From: a virus
Strand: one strand, 5' to 3'
Virus record (IMG/VR): IMGVR_UViG_3300042914_003164
Span: 1-64,000 of that record
DNA length: 64,000 nucleotides
Both the position numbers and the translations under genes were made by a program. Position 1 is the first letter of the stretch. Each line of letters opens with the position of its first letter. Shown here piece by piece: positions 1 through 7,113 of this stretch. Under the pieces are notes generated by a model. The model was given only the letters and a program-made list of their open reading frames with translations, was not told the DNA's origin and made no database searches.

Positions 1-45
1 ATCGCGCAAGAACTAAGTTTCTTTCTTAATCATTCGATCCGAGAG

Positions 46-288
46 ATGGAAGACCTGAAGCAGAGAGGCTGTATTACAGACAGGCTCTATGGACATTATT
101 GCTGGTTTTGGTTGTGGTCTGCTCACAGGCACGACTTTAGACATGAAACCCTATACAACAAACGCGGTGGCGAGTTTTACTGGCGCCGAATCAATAGGGT
201 GCAGCGCCTAGTCGAGAAGATTGGAGCCTTCAGGATGGAGTTTGACAGGAAAGACGTTCCCTTTGGACTTGGCACTTTGAACCCATGA
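46..288 (+). CDS. Hypothetical protein, 80 aa
   Basis: Small basic, aromatic-rich reading frame (many Trp, Tyr, Arg) with no domain I recognise. It is kept because its stop overlaps the start of the next gene as ATGA at 285-288, the coupling used throughout this stretch. Other frames here are broken by stops. The start could also lie further in, and the frame could be spurious. Confidence 0.4.
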   Translation: MEDLKQRGCITDRLYGHYCWFWLWSAHRHDFRHETLYNKRGGEFYWRRINRVQRLVEKIGAFRMEFDRKDVPFGLGTLNP

Positions 289-455
289 AAGACTGGAAAC
301 CCGCAAGCAAGATAGACCTTGCAGCCTTGGAGGACAGACTTCCACCCTCCAAGAAGCTTGTTACAGCTTGGATACCTGGAGTTGGTGCAGTTTACAAGGT
401 AGTTCATACAGGCCACAAGCGCAACTTTAGACGTAAACCACCCGTTGTTTATTGA
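285..455 (+). CDS. Hypothetical small protein, 56 aa
   Basis: Short frame starting in an ATGA overlap with the preceding gene and ending one base before the next start (TGACATG at 453-459). The product is basic, with a Lys/Arg-rich C-terminal third ending in PPVVY. No family is recognised. The tight packing on both sides is the main support. Confidence 0.55.
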   Translation: MKDWKPASKIDLAALEDRLPPSKKLVTAWIPGVGAVYKVVHTGHKRNFRRKPPVVY

Positions 456-456
456 C

Positions 457-615
457 ATGCCATCAACTTACGACGTTGTGAGATTGGATGACGAAGGCTG
501 CTGGCAAACCCTGTTGTCAAACGTTGACTACAACAAAGCAGACATGGAAGTTGATCGCTACACCGATCAGTTTCCTAGCGCATGTATTGACATTCTACCC
601 CACAAAGGCAAATGA
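457..615 (+). CDS. Hypothetical small acidic protein, 52 aa
   Basis: Starts one base after the previous stop and ends in an ATGA overlap with the gene at 612. The product is acidic and soluble (MPSTYDVVRLDDEGCW at the start). No domain is recognised. Coupling to both neighbours suggests one transcript with translational coupling. Confidence 0.55.
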   Translation: MPSTYDVVRLDDEGCWQTLLSNVDYNKADMEVDRYTDQFPSACIDILPHKGK

Positions 616-1088
616 CTACCAAGACTCAACAGGTTGAACTTTACGTCTTTGACCCCAAGCCTGTGACTCAACACAGCATAGGCATTTACACACAGATGAA
701 ACCTTCTGTAGGCAACCCAGAGGTTTATGTCTGCGTCTACACAGGTCAGACTCTGGAGGCTCTGGTCTCGGAAGGGGAAGTCTCGCCAGAGGCGTTCCTG
801 TGCCCCTTGGAGGAGGCTGCAGCCAAGAGTCGAGACCTTGCCCGCCAGAGGCTGTGCAAGGGACCTCAGAGGGTCACGCGGGAACGCTGGTGGGAGCTAC
901 TTGAAGTGCTGTTCCCTGCACGTTGGGAGAACACACCTGAAGGTGAAATCTTCATGGTGCCGGAATGTATCACGGGCTGTCTTTACACTTTTGGAGTTCG
1001 CATCGGTGAAGATTACTTCTCGATCACCGAAGACTGCGACATTGAAGCTGCAAAGCTGATTGCTATGTGTAAGGAGGCCATGTCGTGA
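612..1088 (+). CDS. Hypothetical protein, 158 aa
   Basis: Soluble protein with an alpha/beta-looking first half and a central Arg/Lys-rich helix followed by a Trp pair (RWWELLEVLF, near residues 92-101). Several Cys are spread through it without a clear metal-binding spacing. It overlaps both neighbours (ATGA at its start, GTGA at its end). The family is unknown; coding potential is good because competing frames give much shorter or low-complexity products. Confidence 0.75.
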   Translation: MTTKTQQVELYVFDPKPVTQHSIGIYTQMKPSVGNPEVYVCVYTGQTLEALVSEGEVSPEAFLCPLEEAAAKSRDLARQRLCKGPQRVTRERWWELLEVLFPARWENTPEGEIFMVPECITGCLYTFGVRIGEDYFSITEDCDIEAAKLIAMCKEAMS

Positions 1089-1267
1089 TACTTACTTTCA
1101 ATCCAATTAACTGTTCTTGGGAGGTTTCAGACATTGTAGGCTCAGTGCGTGTAAGCAAGACCTACTATGGCTACACGAAAGATGAAGTAATTGAAGACTT
1201 CAGAGCCTTCATTAGATATACAGAAGACCCAAGTTACGAGCCTGAAGACATTACGGTAAACAGATGA
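1085..1267 (+). CDS. Hypothetical protein, 60 aa, GTG start
   Basis: Starts with GTG inside a GTGA overlap and ends in an ATGA overlap with the gene at 1264. It is a small acidic protein with several Tyr residues (KTYYGYTKDEVIEDFRAF in the middle). No family is recognised. The double overlap is the best evidence that it is translated. Confidence 0.65.
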   Translation: MILTFNPINCSWEVSDIVGSVRVSKTYYGYTKDEVIEDFRAFIRYTEDPSYEPEDITVNR

Positions 1268-1638
1268 AACGTATCGACTTAGGTTCAGTGGAGTCTGCAG
1301 ATTCGTTCTGCAAGATGCTTGATCTTCAAGGGGTTGATTCACGTATCAAGTCTTCATCCCAAAGACTTGTTAATCGGATCAACGAGGATCTTGGCTGGAA
1401 CATCAAAGGCAAGGGTTCACAGGTCTTTGCTTTTTACTTGCATCTTCTAGCCAAGAACTTTGTTTCTTTCTGCTTGACAAGTGACGATGGGCTTAAGTCA
1501 GGTTACAAGCTGTGTGTTGAAAGCTGCTATCGAAACATTAAAGATAGTCAGCTGTTCATTGAACATGCTCACTTAATCGAACTTCCAAGCTGGATCCCTA
1601 AGTCACCTTCATTTATTCAACGACATGGAAACCGCTAG
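1264..1638 (+). CDS. Hypothetical protein, 124 aa
   Basis: Begins in an ATGA overlap. Mixed helical protein, basic, with a hydrophobic aromatic patch in the centre (FAFYLHLLAKNFVSF, about residues 55-69) too short and too charged at its flanks to be a clear membrane span. It overlaps the next gene by 14 bases. No recognised family. Confidence 0.7.
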   Translation: MKRIDLGSVESADSFCKMLDLQGVDSRIKSSSQRLVNRINEDLGWNIKGKGSQVFAFYLHLLAKNFVSFCLTSDDGLKSGYKLCVESCYRNIKDSQLFIEHAHLIELPSWIPKSPSFIQRHGNR

Positions 1639-1900
1639 AGATTACCTCCGAGACCTTGCACGTTCAACTCAGGACTTTACAACCAAGTGGATCATAGATG
1701 GGATCTTCTGGGCTGATGAATCGTGCCGCATAAGCGGAACCATGAGTCTTGCACTGCGTAACGCAGATGCTGCAGCTGGCAGGAGGTTGCTTGATCACTT
1801 GCTGGTTAGCGGTGTTGATACGCAGGCTGAAGTTCCCAGGTTCCTGAATAGATACTCTTCTACTTGCTTGAACCTTCTATCTCCTGTCGAGCAAGTCTGA
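1625..1900 (+). CDS. Hypothetical protein, 91 aa
   Basis: Helical, with an N-terminal acidic/basic helix and an Ala/Arg-rich middle (ALRNADAAAGRRLLDHLL). It starts inside the preceding gene (14-base overlap) and is followed by a 77-base gap rich in heptamer words such as CTGCACT and CTACACT. Function unknown. Confidence 0.65.
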   Translation: METARDYLRDLARSTQDFTTKWIIDGIFWADESCRISGTMSLALRNADAAAGRRLLDHLLVSGVDTQAEVPRFLNRYSSTCLNLLSPVEQV

Positions 1901-1977
1901 TCTCTGCACTTTGCCATCTTGACAGATGGTTTCCTGCAGGGCTTATTCAACCCTGTTAAACTCTACACTTCAGGTAA

Positions 1978-2448
1978 ATGGTTTCAATCTCTGGCGTCAC
2001 AAGCGATCCCGCAGACCTTACAGTTGTCAGCACGGATGGCTCTCACTTTGGAGCATCAAGCGCATACCTTGTTGACCTGACAAGTGCAACTAAATACAAG
2101 GTAGACGAGTTCGTGAAAGGGACGGACTCTGAACGTCGTGATTTTGCACACTCACACGGAGTTCGGTTGCTGGATATTCTCTCCGGCGAGGAAGCACCTT
2201 TTGTCAGCCAGGCTGTGCTTTACAAGTTTGACGGCGAAAGCTTCTTCGATGAAGATGAAGCGCACCCAGGCTACACTTACGCACTTCCAAGTTTTACTGG
2301 CAGATTCTGGGTGTGTGATTGCTGGATTGTAAACGAGCAAGGCGAGAGGCACCCGGATTACGACGTTGCACCTGTGCCTCTGACAGCTTGCAACCTTGAG
2401 CCTGTAGGTGACAACCCGTGGATCGCAAGTGTGCTGAATCAGGACTGA
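1978..2448 (+). CDS. Hypothetical protein, 156 aa
   Basis: Acidic soluble protein with a Thr/Ser-rich N-terminus and a Trp/Cys patch (FWVCDCWIVNEQGERHPDYD, about residues 110-129). The Cys pair alone is not a zinc site. The start is preceded by CACTTCAGGTAA without a real Shine-Dalgarno sequence. No family is recognised. Confidence 0.7.
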   Translation: MVSISGVTSDPADLTVVSTDGSHFGASSAYLVDLTSATKYKVDEFVKGTDSERRDFAHSHGVRLLDILSGEEAPFVSQAVLYKFDGESFFDEDEAHPGYTYALPSFTGRFWVCDCWIVNEQGERHPDYDVAPVPLTACNLEPVGDNPWIASVLNQD

Positions 2449-2597
2449 TAGCTGTAGCTGAATAGCTCAGACTTTGTAGGTTGCGGTAGGGCTGAGTTTG
2501 TGGGCTCGGCCCGCCTAACCCTGTAGGAAGCCAGCGGACTTTGCGGTTAAGCATTCCTTATGTTATGGGATCTGGGCTACTTTGTAGCGGGATTGTG

Positions 2598-2606
2598 TGC
2601 TATAAT
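2598..2606 (+). promoter_or_regulatory. Extended -10 promoter (TGC-TATAAT)
   Basis: A perfect TATAAT at 2601-2606 is preceded by TGC, giving the TGnTATAAT extended -10 form that can work without a good -35. The matching -35 position (2578-2583, TACTTT) is weak. It lies in a 227-base gap and would start a transcript about 60 bases before the gene at 2676. Confidence 0.5.
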
Positions 2607-2675
2607 TTGGGAGCTGGGGAAGTTGTAGGCTTGCCTGCCCCCAGACTTTACACTCTACACTTTACACTTGCTGCT

Positions 2676-2984
2676 ATGACAAGCGACACCTTCTACGCTC
2701 ATGCTTGCAGGATTGTTGAGAACTTCAACTTCCTCAAGGTTCAAAAGATGATGGCTGCAGTTGATTGGAACTGGGGCGGACCTTACATGAATGGAGAGTT
2801 TGGACCTCCCACTGTTGACGCTATGAAGTCCAATGCAATGCACTTACTACTTCAAGCCAAGACGCTGGACACTAACACTTCGGCTGGTGGCTTCCAAGCC
2901 TATTGGGTGAGACAGGGAGACGTTGCAGGTTACAAGGGCAACGGCTACATCGGACTTCGGTTCATTGGAGCTGAGACTTACTGA
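2676..2984 (+). CDS. Hypothetical protein, 102 aa
   Basis: The ATG at 2676 is chosen over an upstream in-frame start because the upstream part runs through the heptamer-rich leader. The product has a helical N-terminus and a Gly/Trp-rich second half (DWNWGGPYMNGEFGPPT). The start is preceded by repeated CTACACT/TTACACT words and no Shine-Dalgarno sequence. Family unknown. Confidence 0.65.
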   Translation: MTSDTFYAHACRIVENFNFLKVQKMMAAVDWNWGGPYMNGEFGPPTVDAMKSNAMHLLLQAKTLDTNTSAGGFQAYWVRQGDVAGYKGNGYIGLRFIGAETY

Positions 2985-3033
2985 GTTCATAGTCTGTAGT
3001 TCACTATCGACACCAACCCTGCACTTTACAGCA

Positions 3034-3666
3034 ATGAGCGACCTAGTTTACCTCAAAGACCTGCCAGGCTACATCAAGCCGGAACAACCGGCTGCACCTT
3101 GCAAGCCACAGCCCAAGCCTCTCTGTGAGGCACTTGCAACAGCAGAGGTTCCAGTTGAGCCGCTGCTACCTTGCACCAAATGCAAGGGAGATGGATACCT
3201 GTTCAGCGAAGGCTACAGGTACACACGAGATGATGGAACACTGAGAGTTTACGAGTCAGAGTGGAAACCCTGCATGTACTGCGATGGAGTTGGCTGGTTC
3301 CACGCACCAGACCTTGCAAGTTTGGTGAAAGCGGTTAATGGCCGCAAACCCCGTACCCTGCGGTCAAAGAGACCAGATGATACACGCGCCTACTTTGTAT
3401 GGCGTATGGCAAGGTTCCACGGTGGAAAGGATGTCTGCTTGCCGATGGCTGCAAGTTGCGACATTGCAGGTGATCCCTACGAGAACGTACTTGACCAGTT
3501 GGCAACCATCATTGCCAAAGCCTATTTCGGTAGTGGCAACGTTGGAGTTGCAAGATGGCAGCAAGCGATATATGGAAGTCACAGCTTCAAGGATGTACCT
3601 GCTGTCATTGATGGTCCTGTTTACGACAGTGACAAGCCTTTAGAAGAGATGTTGGAGGCTGTCTGA
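3034..3666 (+). CDS. DnaJ-like zinc-finger protein, 210 aa
   Basis: Two CxxCxGxG-type motifs, CTKCKGDGY and CMYCDGVGW, lie about 30 residues apart near residues 47-86. This is the spacing and sequence of DnaJ-type zinc fingers, which bind one zinc and often bind proteins or nucleic acids. No J domain is present. The N-terminus is Pro-rich; the C-terminal 100 residues are of unknown type. The ATG at 3034 is preferred to an upstream start because the latter would overlap the preceding gene by about 60 bases. Role unknown; a small RNA- or protein-binding factor is one possibility. Confidence 0.7.
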   Translation: MSDLVYLKDLPGYIKPEQPAAPCKPQPKPLCEALATAEVPVEPLLPCTKCKGDGYLFSEGYRYTRDDGTLRVYESEWKPCMYCDGVGWFHAPDLASLVKAVNGRKPRTLRSKRPDDTRAYFVWRMARFHGGKDVCLPMAASCDIAGDPYENVLDQLATIIAKAYFGSGNVGVARWQQAIYGSHSFKDVPAVIDGPVYDSDKPLEEMLEAV

Positions 3667-3673
3667 TCTAGGA

Positions 3674-3731
3674 TTGTAGTTTGCAAGAGTACCGGAAACT
3701 TGCGGCACTTTACACTCAGTTTTTTATTGCT
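3674..3731 (+). promoter_or_regulatory. 5' leader with conserved hairpin, copy 1
   Basis: The leader of the gene at 3732. It holds a stem GCAAG/CTTGC (3683-3687 and 3699-3703) closing an 11-nt loop AGTACCGGAAA, then CACTCAG, a run of six T and ATTGCTATG. The leader at 4093-4149 has the same layout and the same loop with compensatory stem changes, so the pair looks like an RNA element under selection. Confidence 0.6.
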
Positions 3732-4085
3732 ATGACTTTCCGAGTTTACGCCAACAAAGGCTTCCAGATTGTACTGCCAAACGGCTACGAGATAAGCTGC
3801 ATGTTCGGATTTCTAAACTACTGTCAACACCGCAATGATGATAGTTTGGTGCAAGGCTGCATCACTACAAACTGTGGCGAGCTGAAGTCTAAAGACTGCG
3901 AGATTGCAGTTTACGACCCGAATGGTTACAGCGTCGGAGGCTGGCCAGGCTGCTCTGCCATTGAGGGTGTTGCAGGTTGGCAGTCTGTAGATAACTTGTT
4001 GAACGTTATTGATTACGTTCGCAACCTTACGCCGCCCCGCTCAGAAGTTGTTGACACTGAAGACTACTGTGAAGAGCATTACTGA
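3732..4085 (+). CDS. Hypothetical Cys-rich protein, 117 aa
   Basis: The ATG follows the T-run and ATTGCT of the conserved leader and is identical in context to the start at 4150, which supports it. The product is beta-rich with seven Cys spread along it (for example ISCMFGFLNYC and CITTNCGELKSKDC), possibly a metal-binding or disulfide fold. No family is recognised. Confidence 0.7.
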   Translation: MTFRVYANKGFQIVLPNGYEISCMFGFLNYCQHRNDDSLVQGCITTNCGELKSKDCEIAVYDPNGYSVGGWPGCSAIEGVAGWQSVDNLLNVIDYVRNLTPPRSEVVDTEDYCEEHY

Positions 4086-4092
4086 CCAGAGT

Positions 4093-4149
4093 TTGTAGTT
4101 TACAGGAGTACCGGAAACCTGTAACATCCTGCACTCAGTTTTTATTGCT
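4093..4149 (+). promoter_or_regulatory. 5' leader with conserved hairpin, copy 2
   Basis: The leader of the gene at 4150. Its stem is TACAGG/CCTGTA (4101-4106 and 4118-4123), six pairs around the same loop AGTACCGGAAA as copy 1, followed by CACTCAG, a T-run and ATTGCTATG. Compared with 3674-3731 the stem bases differ but pairing is kept, while the loop does not change. Confidence 0.6.
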
Positions 4150-4554
4150 ATGACTACGAACACAAAGGCTAAGAGCTTAACACTGAAAATTCCAAGCGGA
4201 TTCTATGCAGTTCCGATCACGGAAGATCAATGGAGGCAGTTCATGGGTTCGGAACTTGAGGATCGTCATTGCAAGATGGAGGCCGTAGGTTATTGGTCGG
4301 TTCCCGTAAAGTACACAGCAATCGCTGTTTCCTACACTTGGAAGAATAACTTTATGGACACGATCACCTTGTATGGTGAACGCACAATGTCCAGCTTGAA
4401 ACGGTGCGGCTACGACATGGAAGGCAGAGTTTTCGTTGACGGAAAGAAGTTCAGAGGTTTTACTTCTTCTCAGTTGTTTGAACTTCCTGATGGTAGATTG
4501 CTTGACGTTGCGGTGATACACGTTTGCGCTAAAGAGCCTGAAGTTACTTTTTGA
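4150..4554 (+). CDS. Hypothetical protein, 134 aa
   Basis: Beta-rich soluble protein starting LTLKIPSGFYAVPITEDQW and rich in Tyr/Trp. No motif points to a function. It shares its leader type, but no clear protein similarity, with the gene at 3732, so the shared element is probably regulatory and not left over from a gene duplication. Confidence 0.7.
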   Translation: MTTNTKAKSLTLKIPSGFYAVPITEDQWRQFMGSELEDRHCKMEAVGYWSVPVKYTAIAVSYTWKNNFMDTITLYGERTMSSLKRCGYDMEGRVFVDGKKFRGFTSSQLFELPDGRLLDVAVIHVCAKEPEVTF

Positions 4555-4557
4555 ATT

Positions 4558-4767
4558 ATGGCAGCTTTACCTCAAGTCGAGCAACTCTCTAGCTTCAGAA
4601 AGATACTCTTTGCAGGTCAAAGGGTCACAGTTGAGAGGACGCAGCGCAGTGTTACAGGTTACTGCGTTGTAGGTTGGGAGAGTGGTCTACCTGTTGCAGC
4701 TAGGCCGATTACAGCTCAGAAGATAAAGGCTTTACTTAAAGCTTACCCAAACCACACTTTGATCTGA
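4558..4767 (+). CDS. Hypothetical protein, 69 aa
   Basis: Starts three bases after the previous stop and ends one base before the next start (TGACATG). Small basic beta/alpha protein (VTVERTQRSVTGYCVVGWES in the middle). Unknown family; tight spacing supports translation as part of the same message. Confidence 0.65.
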   Translation: MAALPQVEQLSSFRKILFAGQRVTVERTQRSVTGYCVVGWESGLPVAARPITAQKIKALLKAYPNHTLI

Positions 4768-4768
4768 C

Positions 4769-5107
4769 ATGACTATCACTATCGAAAAAAAGTTCGAGCC
4801 TTCCGACCGCTACAGGTTTGACTGTGGACTCCCACGCCACTTTGCACAGATTGACACTTGCCAAGATGCAAGTTACTACGGTAACTGGGCAAGTGCTGAA
4901 GCTCTGACTTTGATAAGTTACTGCGAGGGAGACGTGACTACAACAGTCTGCACAACAAAGGAGGAGTTTGCGGCTGAAGTCAACAAGCTCAAGGACTTCT
5001 CTAACCGTATGGATTACACCTTCAAGGGAATAGATCCAGGTTTTCATCACACAGACGAGATCCTGCAACCTTGGAGAGATTGCGGTCTAGCACACCTTAT
5101 TCACTGA
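4769..5107 (+). CDS. Hypothetical protein, 112 aa
   Basis: Acidic soluble protein with five Cys and several aromatic residues (RYRFDCGLPRHFAQIDTC near the N-terminus). A His/Asp-rich stretch FHHTDE lies near the C-terminus. No family is recognised. The next gene begins five bases after the stop. Confidence 0.7.
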   Translation: MTITIEKKFEPSDRYRFDCGLPRHFAQIDTCQDASYYGNWASAEALTLISYCEGDVTTTVCTTKEEFAAEVNKLKDFSNRMDYTFKGIDPGFHHTDEILQPWRDCGLAHLIH

Positions 5108-5112
5108 ACCCA

Positions 5113-5391
5113 ATGGACAGCACCTTCATGCCTGGAACTACTAATTTGCAGCAGGCTAATCGTAAGTGGTTGCTTGCACAGAACATTAAGGCTGCAGTTG
5201 ACATTCCAGATGGTTGCAGGAGGTTTTACATGCTAAACCCAAGGGAAAAGAGTTTGGAGGTTTGTAGGTCACATGGCGCAGATCATTGCGCCTACGAATG
5301 GGGACCACAGATTGACCCTAGATGGAATCCCAAGCAGATTGAAGCTTACATCTCTGGATACTGTAACATCGCTCTTGACTCCAATGTTTAA
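5113..5391 (+). CDS. Hypothetical protein, 92 aa
   Basis: The ATG at 5113 is preferred because an earlier in-frame start would overlap the previous gene by 37 bases. Soluble protein with CRSHGADHCAYEW in the middle; two Cys and two His within 13 residues could bind a metal, but this is only a spacing argument. It overlaps the next gene by eight bases. Confidence 0.65.
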   Translation: MDSTFMPGTTNLQQANRKWLLAQNIKAAVDIPDGCRRFYMLNPREKSLEVCRSHGADHCAYEWGPQIDPRWNPKQIEAYISGYCNIALDSNV

Positions 5392-5704
5392 GCTCTACTA
5401 CTTTGTTGATTACAAGACGGATGAAGGCGAGCCGGAACCTTATACGGTTGCCTTTGACATCGTTGAAGGTGATGCCCGACACATTGAAGATTATGTTTAC
5501 GAGGGAAGTTTCTTAACTTTGTTGGATGCACAGGATAGGATGAATAATCGAGGTAGTCGATGGTTCTTTTATCCTAATGCTTGTATTACAGAGGTTGTAG
5601 GTGACAAGGAGGTACTTGTTGGTATCTATCTTCAAAGTGGTGTTAATTACGAGTTATCACCTGAGGAGTACGAAGCTTTGAGGGAGGAAGCTGTATGTTG
5701 TTAG
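5384..5704 (+). CDS. Hypothetical acidic protein, 106 aa; last gene of the train
   Basis: Starts inside the previous gene at CCAATG. Strongly acidic, rich in Tyr and Phe, ending EALREEAVCC. Followed by heptamer words (TTGTAGA, TTAAAGT, TTGCACT) and an intrinsic terminator, so it is probably the last gene of the transcript running from the left edge. No family is recognised. Confidence 0.7.
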   Translation: MFKLYYFVDYKTDEGEPEPYTVAFDIVEGDARHIEDYVYEGSFLTLLDAQDRMNNRGSRWFFYPNACITEVVGDKEVLVGIYLQSGVNYELSPEEYEALREEAVCC

Positions 5705-5737
5705 TTTGACTTTGTAGATTAAAGTTTGCACTGTATT

Positions 5738-5765
5738 GGCCGGTGTTAATTCACTGGCCTTTTTT
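5738..5765 (+). terminator. Intrinsic terminator
   Basis: Stem GGCCGGTG / CACTGGCC (one G-T wobble) around a TTAATT loop, followed by six T. It closes the small-gene train. Confidence 0.8.
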
Positions 5766-5819
5766 ATTGCCTGTTGTAGGTCGATGTTTGTGTGTTAGAG
5801 TTAGGAGGCAATTGATCGG

Positions 5820-6668
5820 TTGTTGACCGTGCCAGAAGGGAATCAGGAGCTTCAAGGCAGTGACTTTGAAGGTGATGACTTTGAAAATAATGCCGCAGAC
5901 CTTGAAGATTCTATCGCAGATATTGAGTCTTTATTGACTGATGATCTCGGCATTGATGATGGTACTTTAGATGGTATTGATGAAAGTTTGAACCTTAATG
6001 AGTATGGAGAGATTGAAGACGAATTTGTAGTAGACACTAACGATGATAATACTGTAGATGTTAATAGTTCTAATCTTGAAGATCAAACCCCTACATTCCA
6101 AAGCACCAATATCTCACACCCTGCAAACCCAACCCAAAACCCCTCTACCTCTTCACTTGTTAAAACGTGGTCTAAAAGATCGAAACTTGCACCTAATGAG
6201 ACGGATAAAGAATTTGAGATGTTCAAAGTTTACTGTATGTATGGAAGTGGTCGTTCTCACCAATATGTATCCCAGATTACAAACTTTGGACTCAGCACAA
6301 TAAAGATTATAGCACAGCGGAACCAGTGGAGCCGTAGGTCAGGGGACTATGACAGATGGCAGCTTACCCGTAAGATAAAGGAAGCGCAAACTTCCAGGCA
6401 CGAGGAGCACATTAAGAAGCTGGAAGTTTACAGGGAGGAACAGGAAGCACTAGGGAAGCAGCTAACGTTAAACGCTGCACGTATAGCATTCTTAGCAAAC
6501 TCTACACTTGCAAAGATGCTAGACGAGGAGAAGACTCTTGACATGAGGGATGTTCCTGGTATCTTGAATACAGCAGCAAAGCTTGCAGAAGTAGGTAAGA
6601 ACTTGCAAGGTACTGCACTGGGAGTTGATCAGTTGTTAAGTGCTATAGAAGAGTCAGAGGTTGACTGA
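5820..6668 (+). CDS. Terminase small subunit-like HTH protein, 282 aa
   Basis: The first ~100 residues are very acidic (Asp/Glu/Asn) and probably disordered. Residues about 125-185 look like the DNA-binding part of phage terminase small subunits: a helix-turn-helix (YGSGRSHQYVSQI...STIKIIAQRNQW) followed by the RR-x2-DYDRW signature, then a long charged helix. The TTG at 5820 is used because AGGAGG at 5803-5808 is a fair ribosome site. The oddity is distance: the large subunit is 27 kb away, next to another HTH protein (33711). An alternative is a different HTH protein of the same fold. Confidence 0.5.
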   Translation: MLTVPEGNQELQGSDFEGDDFENNAADLEDSIADIESLLTDDLGIDDGTLDGIDESLNLNEYGEIEDEFVVDTNDDNTVDVNSSNLEDQTPTFQSTNISHPANPTQNPSTSSLVKTWSKRSKLAPNETDKEFEMFKVYCMYGSGRSHQYVSQITNFGLSTIKIIAQRNQWSRRSGDYDRWQLTRKIKEAQTSRHEEHIKKLEVYREEQEALGKQLTLNAARIAFLANSTLAKMLDEEKTLDMRDVPGILNTAAKLAEVGKNLQGTALGVDQLLSAIEESEVD

Positions 6669-6814
6669 AGAGGCTGCGCCCACTTCTAACAGCCCGAAGC
6701 CCACACATAGAACCGCTTACGCGGGATAGATTAAATCGGGTTTGTACTGACTGAGGGTTTGCGGGAAGGCACTTCGTTGTTGTAGTTTGCAGGTTGTAAG
6801 GGTTTTTCAGTGGT

Positions 6815-6835
6815 CAGCCTAACGGCTGTTTTATT
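6815..6835 (+). terminator. Weak intrinsic terminator
   Basis: Stem CAGCC/GGCTG with a TAAC loop, followed by TTTTATTT. Short stem, so moderate strength. It lies about 145 bases after the HTH gene, in a gap that also carries heptamer words (TTGTAGT, TTGCAGG). Confidence 0.5.
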
Positions 6836-6854
6836 TATAGGTTACATCTAGTAC

Positions 6855-6956
6855 ATGGATACTTCACACCTCGCAGACTGGACCCGGATTTTCGGTTTTT
6901 GGCTGTTTATTTCCGTACTTACATATATTATTAGGTATAAATGGGGACAAGGCTAG
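6855..6956 (+). CDS. Single-span membrane peptide, 33 aa
   Basis: A 33-residue frame with a polar N-terminus (MDTSHLADWTR), one hydrophobic stretch of about 17 residues (IFGFWLFISVLTYIIRY) and a short basic tail. Such peptides occur in phages as holin-like or superinfection factors, but nothing here fixes a role. There is no Shine-Dalgarno sequence, like other genes in the area. Confidence 0.4.
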   Translation: MDTSHLADWTRIFGFWLFISVLTYIIRYKWGQG

Positions 6957-7056
6957 GTAGCTTGCGCCGCAGTGCTTCTACTTTATGATCTCATAACGGA
7001 CACGTTGTATTCATCAAGGCTATGACTGCGATCTCGAAATGTAACAGAAAATAACA

Positions 7057-7094
7057 GGGTAGTTTCTACCCACCCAATCGGGTAGTTTCAACCC
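7057..7094. promoter_or_regulatory. Two tandem palindromes, probable operator
   Basis: GGGTAGTTTCTACCC (7057-7071, perfect 6-bp arms) is repeated 23 bp later as GGGTAGTTTCAACCC (7080-7094, one mismatch). They end 19 bases before the start of a winged-helix protein. A protein binding its own upstream repeats (autorepression or initiator binding) is the simple reading. Confidence 0.55.
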
Positions 7095-7113
7095 CCCACC
7101 TCAGAGGCTGCTT

